A stretch of 64,000 nucleotides of DNA. Origin: Escherichia sp. MOD1-EC7003. Lineage in GTDB: Bacteria; Pseudomonadota; Gammaproteobacteria; Enterobacterales; Enterobacteriaceae. The notes under the pieces were generated by a model. It saw nothing but the letters and a program-made list of their open reading frames with translations. It was not told the origin of the DNA and did not search any database. Of this stretch, positions 54,143 to 62,263 are shown piece by piece. The translations under genes were made by a program, and so were the position numbers. The DNA is taken from contig NZ_PTRE01000012.1 in assembly GCF_002965065.1 (NCBI RefSeq), positions 1 through 64,000 on the forward strand, in the 5' to 3' direction. Positions within the stretch are counted from its first letter, which is position 1. Every line of letters starts with the position of its first letter.

Positions 54143-55483
54143 TTAACTCAACAGCTGGAACGCAATCATCCCAACGATGGCACCGACAGTGCCGAGGATG
54201 GTTTCCATCATGGTCCAGGTTTTCAGCGTTTCGGCTTCGGTCGCGCCAGTAAATTTACCGAACAACCAGAAACCGGCGTCGTTAACGTGGCTGACAACAA
54301 TCGAACCACCGGCGATACAAATCGACAGCGCTGCCATTTGCGCACCAGAGTAGTTCAACTGTTCAATAACCGGCATTACCAGTCCCACAGCCGTTAAACA
54401 GGCAACGGTGGCAGACCCCTGAATGATGCGCACTGCAGCTGCCAGCACGAAGCAGGTGATGGCAATCGGCAGGCCCATGCCGGTTAACGCTTCGCCAAGT
54501 GCCGGACCTACGCCGGAGTCAACCAGCACCTGTTTGAACACGCCGCCTGCACCAATTACCAGCAGAATGATCCCCGCCGGTTGCAGCGCGTGACCGCAAA
54601 TCTCCATCACTTTGTCTTTTGGCATACCCTGACGCATCGCCAGACCATAAACTGCGACCAGACAAGCAACCAGAATCGCGGTAAACGGATGACCGACAAA
54701 TTCAAACCATTCGTAAGCGGTAGACCCTTCCGGCACAAAACGCGCGGCAATAGTTTTCAACCCCACCAGCACCAGCGGCAGCAGGATCAGCGACAGGCTG
54801 AATCCGAAGGACGGCATTTTGCCTTCGCCGAGATGCGGTTCGCTGATGTCGTCAGGAATATGCAGCTCCACATAGCGACTGATGAAATTACCCCACAGCG
54901 GCCCGGCAATAATCATTCCCGGAATTGCCGCACACAAGCCAATCAGGATCATCCAGCCAAAGTCGGCGTTCATCTGCGATGCCAGCAGCATTGGCGCTGG
55001 CCCCGGCACCAGGAACGCTGCCGCTGCCGCCACACCTGCGAATAATGGGATTACCAGCTTCACCAGGTTCGTACCGGTGTGGCGCGCCATTGAGAAAGCA
55101 ACGCTAATCAGCAAAACAATCGCCACTTCAAAGAACAGCGGTAGTGCACAGACCAGCCCCGCAAGGCCGATGGCATAATGCACGCGGCTGTGACCGAAAG
55201 ACTTGAGCATTTTGACGGCAATCTGATCGACTGCGCCGGTTTCATGTAAGATCTTGCCAAACATGGCCCCCAGGGCGACAACCACCGCCAGGAAGCCGAG
55301 GGTGCCTCCCATCCCTTTTTCCATCGTCTCTGCGATTTTATCGAGCGGCATACCGGAAAAAAGGCCAGCCCCCATAGACACCACCATCAAAGCCAGAAAA
55401 GCGTGCATACGCGCCTTCATGACTAAAAACAGCAACAGTAAAACAGACCCTACAGCTGTTAAAACAAGCGTTAATGTAGTCAC
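54143..55483 (-). CDS. gntU: Low-affinity gluconate transporter GntU
   Basis: 446 residues, GntP family of ion-symporters, with about 12-14 hydrophobic segments. Conserved blocks include GGVFKQVLVDSGVG and VVSHVNDAGFWLFGKF. Its ATG overlaps the gntK stop by 4 bp. In standard E. coli it works alongside the high-affinity GntT; gntT is missing from its usual place in this genome, so GntU may carry more of the load. Confidence 0.97.
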   Translation of the reverse strand: MTTLTLVLTAVGSVLLLLFLVMKARMHAFLALMVVSMGAGLFSGMPLDKIAETMEKGMGGTLGFLAVVVALGAMFGKILHETGAVDQIAVKMLKSFGHSRVHYAIGLAGLVCALPLFFEVAIVLLISVAFSMARHTGTNLVKLVIPLFAGVAAAAAFLVPGPAPMLLASQMNADFGWMILIGLCAAIPGMIIAGPLWGNFISRYVELHIPDDISEPHLGEGKMPSFGFSLSLILLPLVLVGLKTIAARFVPEGSTAYEWFEFVGHPFTAILVACLVAVYGLAMRQGMPKDKVMEICGHALQPAGIILLVIGAGGVFKQVLVDSGVGPALGEALTGMGLPIAITCFVLAAAVRIIQGSATVACLTAVGLVMPVIEQLNYSGAQMAALSICIAGGSIVVSHVNDAGFWLFGKFTGATEAETLKTWTMMETILGTVGAIVGMIAFQLLS

Positions 55484-56010
55484 GACTTATTGCCTTTATT
55501 AATAACCTCAATGGTGCTTGCCACAACACCTTCCAGCGGTTGATCGATATCCACCACCAATACATCGGTTTCATCCGCACCCGGCTCCTGCAGCGTTTCA
55601 AACTGCGTCACCAGCATTTGGGTTTTAAAGAAATGGCCTTTACGCGCTTTCAGGCGGCTTTCAATCACATCAAAATCGCCTTTCAGGTAGATGAAAGAGA
55701 GATTCGGATTACCCACGCGTAGCAGGTCGCGATAGTGTTTTTTCAGTGCGGAACAGACAATCAGCGACACTTTATTGGTACGCTGCATAGCAAACGCGGC
55801 GTCGTTCAGCGCCTGTAACCACGGTTTGCGATCGTCGTCATTCAGCGGTTGGCCGGAAGCCATTTTTTCGATATTGCAGCGCGGATGGAGGAAATCGCCA
55901 TCAAGAAACGCGGCATGAAGTTGATGCGCCACTTCACTGGCGACCGCAGATTTGCCGCTGCCCGATACGCCCATCAGAACGTAAATGTGGTGATCATGGT
56001 TAGTCGTGCT
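55480..56010 (-). CDS. gntK: Thermoresistant gluconokinase GntK
   Basis: 176 residues from a TTG start at 56010, the known start in E. coli; GGGGG lies nine bases upstream. A P-loop GVSGSGKSAVA is present. It phosphorylates gluconate to 6-phosphogluconate. The C terminus (EVINKGNKS) differs by a residue or two from K-12. GntR operators lie just upstream. Confidence 0.95.
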   Translation of the reverse strand, partial: STTNHDHHIYVLMGVSGSGKSAVASEVAHQLHAAFLDGDFLHPRCNIEKMASGQPLNDDDRKPWLQALNDAAFAMQRTNKVSLIVCSALKKHYRDLLRVGNPNLSFIYLKGDFDVIESRLKARKGHFFKTQMLVTQFETLQEPGADETDVLVVDIDQPLEGVVASTIEVINKGNKS

Positions 56011-56043
56011 CAAAGTGGTGCCCCCACAATACAAAAATTACAA

Positions 56044-56073
56044 ATGTTACGGGTAACTGTTATGGGTAACATT
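56044..56073. promoter_or_regulatory. Two GntR operators upstream of gntK
   Basis: ATGTTACGGGTAACTG at 56044-56059 and TGTTATGGGTAACATT at 56058-56073 share the palindromic GntR core TTACGGGTAAC in close tandem. They lie between gntR and gntK. Confidence 0.85.
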
Positions 56074-56151
56074 GTCCAGCCGGACAATATCAGAAGCAAT
56101 ATCCATCCGTGCCTTAAGTGTATAAGTGTGAGCTACTTCAAATTTGTGGGC

Positions 56152-57147
56152 TTAAATAGATCCACCCGGTGACAAGGTGAAACCTAAATCTAACATTTTC
56201 GGTGTCACAGATTCGCCACGAATACGCGCCAACAGGCGTTCAGCGCCAATACTGCCCATCCGCTCACGCGGCGTCAGCACGCTTGCCAGTCGTGGCTCCA
56301 TCACCTGGCCAATGTCATGACCGTGGAAACCGGCAATCGCCATATCGTCAGGAACTTTTAACCCCAGACGCTGACATTCAAACGCCGCGCCGACCGCCAG
56401 GTCATCATTAGTACAGAACACGCCATCCAGCTGCGGATATTCCCGCCGCGCCTGGCGAATCAGTTCAATACCGGAAGAGTAAGAAGAAGATTGCTCAACC
56501 ATCACGCTATACGGCACCAGGCCTGCATCCAACATCGCCTGCTCGTATCCCTTCTGTTTGATGATAGTACGTTCGTCGAGACGTGCGCCGAGATAGGCAA
56601 TATGGTGATGCCCGCGAGCAATAATGGCGGTGGTCATCTGGCGTGCCGCTTCAAAGTTATCAAACCCGACGGCGATATCAAGGCACGGCGACTTGCTGTC
56701 CATCAACTCCACTACCGGGATCCCCGCCACTTCAATCATCTTTAATGTACGCGGCGTATGGGTACGTTCGGTGAGGATCAGGCCATCAATATTCCAGGAG
56801 AGCATCGACTCGAGACGTTCTTGCTCCATTTCCGGTTTATAACCGTAGTGCGCCAGCATCGTCTGATAACCTTGCGCGTCAGTGACGCTTTCGATTCCGC
56901 GTAATACTTCCGCGAAAACCTGGTTGGTGAGAGAAGGTAACAGGACGCCAATCGCCCGGCTGGTGGCGTTTGAAAGGATATCGGGCGCACGATTGGGAAT
57001 ATAGCCCAGTTCATCAAGAGCGGCGGCAATCTTGCCGCGTAGAGCGACGGAAACCTGCTCCGGGTTGCGTAAAAAACGGCTGACCGTCATTTTGGTCACG
57101 CCGACACGATCAGCCACATCCTGAAGTACGGGTCTTTTCTTTTTCAT
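56152..57147 (-). CDS. gntR: Gluconate repressor GntR
   Basis: 331 residues, LacI family. The N-terminal helix-turn-helix is LQDVADRVGVTKMTVSRFLRNPEQV; the remainder is a periplasmic-binding-protein-like effector domain. It represses gntK, gntU and, in other strains, gntT. It lies upstream of gntK on the same strand, separated by the operators. Confidence 0.97.
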   Translation of the reverse strand: MKKKRPVLQDVADRVGVTKMTVSRFLRNPEQVSVALRGKIAAALDELGYIPNRAPDILSNATSRAIGVLLPSLTNQVFAEVLRGIESVTDAQGYQTMLAHYGYKPEMEQERLESMLSWNIDGLILTERTHTPRTLKMIEVAGIPVVELMDSKSPCLDIAVGFDNFEAARQMTTAIIARGHHHIAYLGARLDERTIIKQKGYEQAMLDAGLVPYSVMVEQSSSYSSGIELIRQARREYPQLDGVFCTNDDLAVGAAFECQRLGLKVPDDMAIAGFHGHDIGQVMEPRLASVLTPRERMGSIGAERLLARIRGESVTPKMLDLGFTLSPGGSI

Positions 57148-57356
57148 CGTCCTGAAGGTACAAAAGAGATAGATTCTCTTAGTTTAACACGGACGCATCA
57201 GAACCTTCCCGGAGAAAACGGTGCTTGTTGACAATTATTAGACCATTAAATCGCATTTGCTAACGACGCGGCAAACCCCGGAAGCGAACATCAGCACGCG
57301 ACCGGAGCGAGCGAGGAAGCCTGCAAAAAAGCAGTCTTCAAAGATGGCGTTGGGTG

Positions 57357-58052
57357 TTAAACCGGCGGCAGATCGAACAATAACACTTCGCTGTCGCTGT
57401 CAGCGTGGATGGAAATTGCCTGCTCATCCCAGATAGCCAGACCATCGCTGGTCGAGGCTTTCACGCCGTTAATAGTGACATCGCCTTTCACCACCTGGAT
57501 CCAGACGCGGCGCTCAGCGGCAATCTGATGCACCGACTGCTCATCTTTCACCAGCGCCCAGCGGTACAGTTCCATATCCTGATGCACTTTCAGCGAACCG
57601 TCGCGCGCATCCGGCGAGAGCACCAGTTGTTTGCCCTGTACGGCATCGAAGCGACGCTGTTCATAACGCGGCGTAATGCCGTTTTCTTCTGGCATGATCC
57701 AGATCTGATACAGATGCAGACGCTCGGTGCTGCTTGGGCTGTACTCTGAGTGACGAATACCCGTACCCGCACTCATAATCTGGAACTCACCCGCCGGAAC
57801 CTGCTCTTTATTGCCCATGCTGTCCTGATGCTCAACAGTACCTTCCAGCACGTAGGTCAAAATCTCCATATCTTTATGCGGGTGAGTGCCGAAGCCCTGC
57901 CCTGCTTCAATCACGTCGTCGTTAATCACGCGCAGCGCGGAGAAGCCCATAAAGTTCGGATCGTAATAGTTAGCAAAAGAAAAAGTGTGCCAGGAGTCCA
58001 GCCAGCCATGATTTGCATGACCACGTTCATTTGCTTTGCGTAAGTAGATCAT
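57357..58052 (-). CDS. yhhW: Pirin-like quercetin 2,3-dioxygenase YhhW
   Basis: 231 residues, a bicupin of the pirin family. The metal-binding motif region is FGTHPHKDMEILTYVLEG with histidines, followed by a further HSEYSPSS segment. The E. coli protein cleaves quercetin in vitro; its natural role is unclear. It sits between gntR and yhhX. Confidence 0.95.
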   Translation of the reverse strand: MIYLRKANERGHANHGWLDSWHTFSFANYYDPNFMGFSALRVINDDVIEAGQGFGTHPHKDMEILTYVLEGTVEHQDSMGNKEQVPAGEFQIMSAGTGIRHSEYSPSSTERLHLYQIWIMPEENGITPRYEQRRFDAVQGKQLVLSPDARDGSLKVHQDMELYRWALVKDEQSVHQIAAERRVWIQVVKGDVTINGVKASTSDGLAIWDEQAISIHADSDSEVLLFDLPPV

Positions 58053-58174
58053 TTGTATTCGCCCCCTGAATGATTTCGATGGGCTTAGTGTGGACCCGAT
58101 CCACCAGGGATGATAGTAGGTGAAAATTGCCCCCTCTGTTCAAAAAAATTGAACTACTCGAGGGGCCATCAAAC

Positions 58175-59212
58175 TTACTTCGCGAGAGTCACTGTGAAGG
58201 GAGAGGCTTGCTCAAATCCGCGTTCAAGGATTTCCAGATTAGTAAGAACTTCAGATTCCTTGACGTAATTTGGCGCACCGTTGGTGATGGTTTGATACAA
58301 CGCATCATAAACGCGCCCGTAATCGCCCATCTCCGGCTTCATCTCTTCTCTGACCGTCACGCCCTCGTCATTGACATACTCCAGCACACCGACCGAATCA
58401 TCCGCTGCAAATCCTGGTTCGCCCGGCATAATATTAGCCTTCAGGCTGGTTTCCTGCTGGTCGATACCGTATTTAATAAACGAACCTTTCTTACCGTGAA
58501 CGATAAATTTCGGATAATCGATTTTCACCAGATGGCTGGTTTTGACGATGGCTTTTAAATCGCCATAAAACAACTGCGCTTCGAAGGTGTCGTCAGGATT
58601 GGCTTTATTACGCAGGCTGCGGATGCCATAAGCGACGTGATCCGGGCGACCGAACAAAGAAATAATCTGGTCCATCGTATGCACACCAAGGCCATAGAAC
58701 GCACCATCCTGCGGCAGCCCTGGTTTTGTTTCTGCCACCGGGCGGTAATAGTCAAAATGGCTTTCCACTTCGACAATCTCTCCCAGCTTGCCGCTTTCAA
58801 TCGCTTTTTTCGCCATCAGGAAGCAGGAGTCAAAGCGACGATTCTGATACGGCGTGACGGTCAGCCCCTTACTTTTCGCCAGCGCATACAGCGCTTTTGC
58901 CTGCGCAAGCGTCGGAGTGAACGGTTTTTCGACCAGCACATTTTTCCCGGCTTCCAGCGCACGCTTCGCGTACTCGAAGTGACTGTCCGCGTGAGTGCAG
59001 ACGACAACCAGCTTAACATCGGGATCGTTTAACACTTCATCAAGATCGCTGGTGAAATGGATATGGGAATAAATGGGGGCCTGTTCTTCCGGCTTCGCAT
59101 GGCGGCGAAAAATATGCGCGACATGCCAACTATCCTTGCGGTTAAGTACATACGGCAGATGGTAACGGGTGGTGCTTTTGCCGAAGCCAATAAAGGCGCA
59201 GTTGATGACCAT
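58175..59212 (-). CDS. yhhX: Gfo/Idh/MocA-family oxidoreductase YhhX
   Basis: 345 residues. The N-terminal Rossmann fold starts CAFIGFGKSTTRYHLPYVL, with the family EKPFTPTLAQAKAL motif containing the conserved lysine. The substrate is not known. It lies downstream of RyhB on the same strand and upstream of yhhW. Confidence 0.95.
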   Translation of the reverse strand: MVINCAFIGFGKSTTRYHLPYVLNRKDSWHVAHIFRRHAKPEEQAPIYSHIHFTSDLDEVLNDPDVKLVVVCTHADSHFEYAKRALEAGKNVLVEKPFTPTLAQAKALYALAKSKGLTVTPYQNRRFDSCFLMAKKAIESGKLGEIVEVESHFDYYRPVAETKPGLPQDGAFYGLGVHTMDQIISLFGRPDHVAYGIRSLRNKANPDDTFEAQLFYGDLKAIVKTSHLVKIDYPKFIVHGKKGSFIKYGIDQQETSLKANIMPGEPGFAADDSVGVLEYVNDEGVTVREEMKPEMGDYGRVYDALYQTITNGAPNYVKESEVLTNLEILERGFEQASPFTVTLAK

Positions 59213-59333
59213 GATTTCGTCCTTTTTAAGGTAGTTATCTACAACCTTAGCGCAAAGCGGACGTGGTTCCTACTGGAGTGCGCATAACGAACACAAGCAC
59301 TCCCGTGGATAAATTGAGAACAAAAGATCAAAA

Positions 59334-59423
59334 AAAAGCCAGCACCCGGCTGGCTAAGTAATACTGGAAGCAATGTGAGCAATGTCGTGCTTTCAGGTTC
59401 TCCGCGAGGGTCTTCCTGAACGC
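59334..59423 (-). ncRNA. ryhB: Small RNA RyhB
   Basis: 90 nt that match E. coli RyhB end to end apart from the fourth base (T instead of A). The conserved core, including GAAAGCACGACATTGCTCAC, which pairs with targets such as sodB and sdhCDAB, is unchanged. The 3' terminator is GCCAGCCGGGTGCTGGC followed by T. It is repressed by Fur and, when iron is short, spares iron by degrading messenger RNAs for iron-using enzymes. Confidence 0.97.
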
Positions 59424-59430
59424 GAGACAA

Positions 59431-59450
59431 TAATAATCATTCTCATTCGC
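59431..59450 (-). promoter_or_regulatory. Fur box of the ryhB promoter
   Basis: The minus strand reads AATGAGAATGATTATTATT, ending about 8 bp before the RyhB start, which matches the known Fur-controlled promoter. Confidence 0.88.
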
Positions 59451-59544
59451 ACTTGTCCAACACTTTTTGCAAAAAAATGCATTTGACTCACATTTGAAAG
59501 TCAATGATGTTGAAAGGGACATTTGCCCCAAAGAGGAGAAGGGA

Positions 59545-59583
59545 ATGACTGAAATAATCATCGTTTCGCCGGGAACAGAGTAA
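59545..59583 (+). pseudogene. yhhY: Remnant of the yhhY start
   Basis: A 12-codon open frame, [12 protein letters not shown], with a strong AGAGGAG ribosome site. Its first residues resemble the start of YhhY (MSEIVI, an acetyltransferase) in the exact place where yhhY follows ryhB in E. coli. The rest of yhhY, yhhZ and ggt are absent. That the frame is what remains of yhhY is inference. Confidence 0.5.
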
Positions 59584-59615
59584 ACTTAAAGGATATCTTC
59601 AGAGGAGGATACGCG

Positions 59616-60056
59616 ATGAAACGACTTCTGCTTTTGACGGCATTCCTGCCTTTTGTCGGCTTTGCACAGCCCATTAATACTCTGAACAACCCTAACCAGC
59701 CGGGATATCAGATCCCCAGCCAGCAGCGGATGCAAACTCAAATGCAGGCGCAGCAAATCCAGCAAAAAGGGATGCTGAATCAGCAACTGAAAACGCAGAC
59801 GCAATTACAACAGCAGCATTTAGAAAATCAGATTAATAGCAACTCTCAGCGGGTATTGCAGTCGCAGCCGGGGGAGCTAAATCCCGCCCGGCAGCAAATG
59901 CTGCCCAACACCAACGGCGGGATGTTAAACAGCAACCATAATCCTGATAGTTCGCTAAATCAGCAGCATATGCTGCAAGAGAGGAAAAACGGCGACATGC
60001 TGAATCCGCCCGGCACGCCGCAACCTGATATTCCGTTGAAAACTATTGGGCCGTAA
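59616..60056 (+). CDS. yhhA: Secreted Gln/Asn-rich protein YhhA (DUF2756)
   Basis: 146 residues. A signal peptide ([17 protein letters not shown]) is followed by a mature chain very rich in Gln and Asn, with repeated Q-T-Q-x-Q-Q patterns. Function unknown. In standard E. coli it lies between ggt and ugpQ; here ggt is missing. The 3' end overlaps the ugpQ stop by 14 bp. Confidence 0.93.
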   Translation: MKRLLLLTAFLPFVGFAQPINTLNNPNQPGYQIPSQQRMQTQMQAQQIQQKGMLNQQLKTQTQLQQQHLENQINSNSQRVLQSQPGELNPARQQMLPNTNGGMLNSNHNPDSSLNQQHMLQERKNGDMLNPPGTPQPDIPLKTIGP

Positions 60057-60200
60057 AGTTGGGACCAATCACATCAATCGCATCGGTACAGATGCAATCC
60101 ACACCCCAGCGTAGCAGCTCTGCCGCGCGCTGGGGTTTGTTAACGGTATAAACCAGAATCCGTAATCCAGCGTCTTTCAACTGCATCACTCGCACTTTAT
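60043..60200 (-). pseudogene. ugpQ: 3' fragment of ugpQ
   Basis: 51 codons, ending in [12 protein letters not shown], match the C terminus of glycerophosphodiester phosphodiesterase UgpQ. The similarity stops at about 60200, where an IS605-type element remnant begins, so the first ~195 residues and the catalytic site are lost. The ugpBAEC genes that should follow are also missing. Confidence 0.85.
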
Positions 60201-60202
60201 TT

Positions 60203-60625
60203 TCACCTAACCAGGTGTTTGCTGTTGTTCAATGTATTGGTGGATGACGGATATTGGCGCACCTCCGCAGCTACTGGCAAAATAGCCAGGACTCCACAAA
60301 ACGCCTTTGTAGTAATACCTGACTGCAATATCTGGTCGATCTCGTCGCAGTAACCTACTCGATATTTGAGGCTGTTTACCAGACTGGATATCGCCAGTTT
60401 GGGTGGATAGTTAATTAACAAATGGACGTGATCTGATTCGCCATCCATTTCAAGCAGTTCAGCTTCAAAATCAGCACATACATTTGAAAAGTAAGTGCGT
60501 AGTTTTTCTATCGCGTCATGGTCAAAAATCTGGCGTCGGTATTTGGTGACAAAGACCAAGTAAACATGCATCAGGAAAACACAATGCCTTCCACGCCGGA
60601 TATCGGTTTCTTTTTTCACAGACAA
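60203..60625 (-). pseudogene. tnpA: IS200/IS605-family transposase TnpA, frameshifted
   Basis: The Y1 HUH transposase is recognisable up to about residue 90 (KYRRQIFDHDAIEKLRTYF, then DGESDHVHLLINYPP with the HUH pair). After NSLK the frame changes: the intact family continues GVSSRLLRRDRP and VLWSPGYFASSCGGAP, and those residues are found in another frame here. A loss of four bases between 60364 and 60365 would explain this. The catalytic tyrosine region lies after the break, so the protein is expected to be inactive. Confidence 0.85.
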
Positions 60626-60641
60626 AAGTATAATTTAACCT

Positions 60642-60685
60642 GTGAAACGACTACAGGCATTTAAATTCCAGTTAAGACCAAGGGG
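60642..60685 (+). pseudogene. tnpB: 5' fragment of tnpB
   Basis: From a GTG at 60642 the frame reads VKRLQAFKFQLRP, the typical N terminus of IS605-family TnpB, an RNA-guided nuclease. The similarity ends after about 14 codons and is followed by the 3' flank of a SUKH-like gene. The nuclease domain and the guide-RNA region are missing. Confidence 0.75.
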
Positions 60686-60706
60686 GAAAATAAAATCAAT
60701 AATGCA

Positions 60707-61402
60707 TTACAGGGGAAAAAGCTTCTCCATCAGGTATAAATGTTCCACTCTCATCATAATACCGAATACTCTGATAAAAAAACCATTAATACTATGATAA
60801 ACAAAAGTATTGTACTTAGTAAAAGGTTCCGGCATGGTTTTTAGATTAATACTAATGTTACATTCATCTTCCCTGGCATATTCCTTAGTAAAATAATCCC
60901 ATAAATTCTCCCCATAACAAACCACATCATCTCCCTGGTGAATTGAATAAACAGGGTTTCCGTTATCTAACGAACAAAGTGAAAGATAGCGATTTGATTT
61001 TATCGGAATAAATAAGGGATTTTTCTTGATTTTATCACTTGCAAAATTTAGTCGATCCACCAGATTATCTGGACGATTCCCCCAGACTCCCGGCCATGCG
61101 TCAAATTTACTGATGCAGTATAAAACGCCCGCAATAGTTTCATCGAACATTTTATATTGAATATATTGCACATACTCATCAGACAGGTTGCGCCAGTCAG
61201 TAAAATCATAGCCATACAAAGGCATTCCCTGCATAAGCAATGCTTTGTAATCGTTCGGGAATTTAAAACAGTAGCGTTTTTCTGCGGCTTCTATTTCTGC
61301 TGCTGTTAAACCCTGGGTAATAAATATGCCATTCTCGCGCAATAATTTAAAACTTTGCTCAACTTGCTGTGTATACATAACCTCATCCCTGGTTACCTTC
61401 AT
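60707..61402 (-). CDS. SMI1/KNR4 (SUKH)-family protein beside livF
   Basis: 231 residues. The SUKH start is clear: GLTAAEIEAAEKRYCFKFPNDYKALL, then a G-x-P-x-x-G-x-D-F-x-D-W pattern (GMPLYGYDFTDWRNL), and later FIPIKSNRYLSLCSL. Many SUKH proteins neutralise toxins; no toxin is nearby. Its ATG overlaps the stop of the TPR gene by 4 bp (ATGA), though an in-frame ATG at 61378 behind AGGG is an alternative start. The DNA is AT-rich compared with liv genes, suggesting acquisition. Confidence 0.75.
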   Translation of the reverse strand: MKVTRDEVMYTQQVEQSFKLLRENGIFITQGLTAAEIEAAEKRYCFKFPNDYKALLMQGMPLYGYDFTDWRNLSDEYVQYIQYKMFDETIAGVLYCISKFDAWPGVWGNRPDNLVDRLNFASDKIKKNPLFIPIKSNRYLSLCSLDNGNPVYSIHQGDDVVCYGENLWDYFTKEYAREDECNISINLKTMPEPFTKYNTFVYHSINGFFIRVFGIMMRVEHLYLMEKLFPL

Positions 61403-62145
61403 CGAACAATACTCTGCTTCAGCCGTTCATTGGCGGTCTTAATCCATTCCCGGTGGTGTTTTCTATAATGTGGTCTTGAACGTTTAGCCGTATCAACCAC
61501 GACAACATACTGCTCGTTAGCTTCACGTAACCGCCCCATTTTCGCCAGCATTTCCGCATAGTAAATACGCGCCTGCGGGCCGGGGTAATAAGAAATCAAT
61601 ACTTCAAACTCGCTTTCCGCATCTGCATATTTTTCTTGTGCGGCTAAGGTTCTGGCGAATAACAAGTGCCCGTCTGCCGACTGAAAATCAGGGTTATAAC
61701 GCATCACATCTTCCAGCGTCTGCTGGCAGGCGGCGAACTCCTGGATGGCAAATTGTGCCTGCGCCAGGCTTAACATCATTGCCGCTTCATGGGCGAATAT
61801 CCCGCTTAGCGCCTGCTGATGATGGGGAACGGCTTCGTGATAACGCCCAAGGCGCGCCAGTTCGTTAGCTAACGCATAATGGTTTTGATTGGTCTCGGCA
61901 ATCGCCAGCTCTTCGGTTAATTTGCGCAGGTGACGTTCCGGGCTTATTTTGTCCTGCAGGCGCATCAGCAAAGTACGCCCGTGACGGTCCGCGCCCGTTT
62001 CAGGCAGCATCACGATGACGAAATACGCCACGCAGCCAATCACCGGAAAACAGAAGATGATAAAAAACCAATATCGCTCTTGTCCGGTACGGTAAGCGTG
62101 GATACAGCAAAGCATTTCAAGTATGGCGACAATGGCATAATGCAT
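61399..62145 (-). CDS. Membrane-anchored tetratricopeptide-repeat protein
   Basis: 248 residues. Two N-terminal hydrophobic helices (about 1-20 and 25-48) resemble a PLDc_N-type anchor (RYWFFIIFCFPVIGCVAYF). Then TPR-like helices follow: YALANELARLGRYHEAVPHH, EFAACQQTLEDVMRYNPDF, KYADAESEFEVLI and RIYYAEMLAKMGRLREANEQY. Such proteins usually scaffold complexes; partners are unknown. Co-transcribed with the SUKH-family gene. Absent from K-12 at this site, where ugpB would be next to livF. Confidence 0.7.
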   Translation of the reverse strand: MHYAIVAILEMLCCIHAYRTGQERYWFFIIFCFPVIGCVAYFVIVMLPETGADRHGRTLLMRLQDKISPERHLRKLTEELAIAETNQNHYALANELARLGRYHEAVPHHQQALSGIFAHEAAMMLSLAQAQFAIQEFAACQQTLEDVMRYNPDFQSADGHLLFARTLAAQEKYADAESEFEVLISYYPGPQARIYYAEMLAKMGRLREANEQYVVVVDTAKRSRPHYRKHHREWIKTANERLKQSIVR

Positions 62146-62227
62146 GGGAGGGAACCTTTCCGTGGCAAATAAGTGGACTGGTTTTAATCCTCCCGGTCAG
62201 TTGAAACAAGTCTGTATACGGACGAAG

Positions 62228-62254
62228 AACCCGGCAGAACTTAGCTGCCGGGTT
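62228..62254 (-). terminator. liv operon terminator
   Basis: AACCCGGCAG and CTGCCGGGTT form a perfect ten-base stem with a seven-base loop, about 9 bp after the livF stop. A T-run is weak. Confidence 0.8.
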
Positions 62255-62263
62255 ATTGACGAT

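Larger units (their letters stand above)
60201..60686. mobile_element. Decayed IS200/IS605-type element
   Basis: Contains a frameshifted tnpA on the minus strand and, divergently, the first 14 or so codons of tnpB on plus, the divergent layout of IS605-like elements. Only about 3 bp separate the tnpA stop from ugpQ sequence, and tnpB stops short, so both element ends with their terminal hairpins are gone. It can no longer move by itself. Confidence 0.8.

Noticed and set aside
60201..60686. Active IS200/IS605 element with a working TnpB system
   Set aside because: tnpA is frameshifted, tnpB stops after about 14 codons and the element ends are missing.
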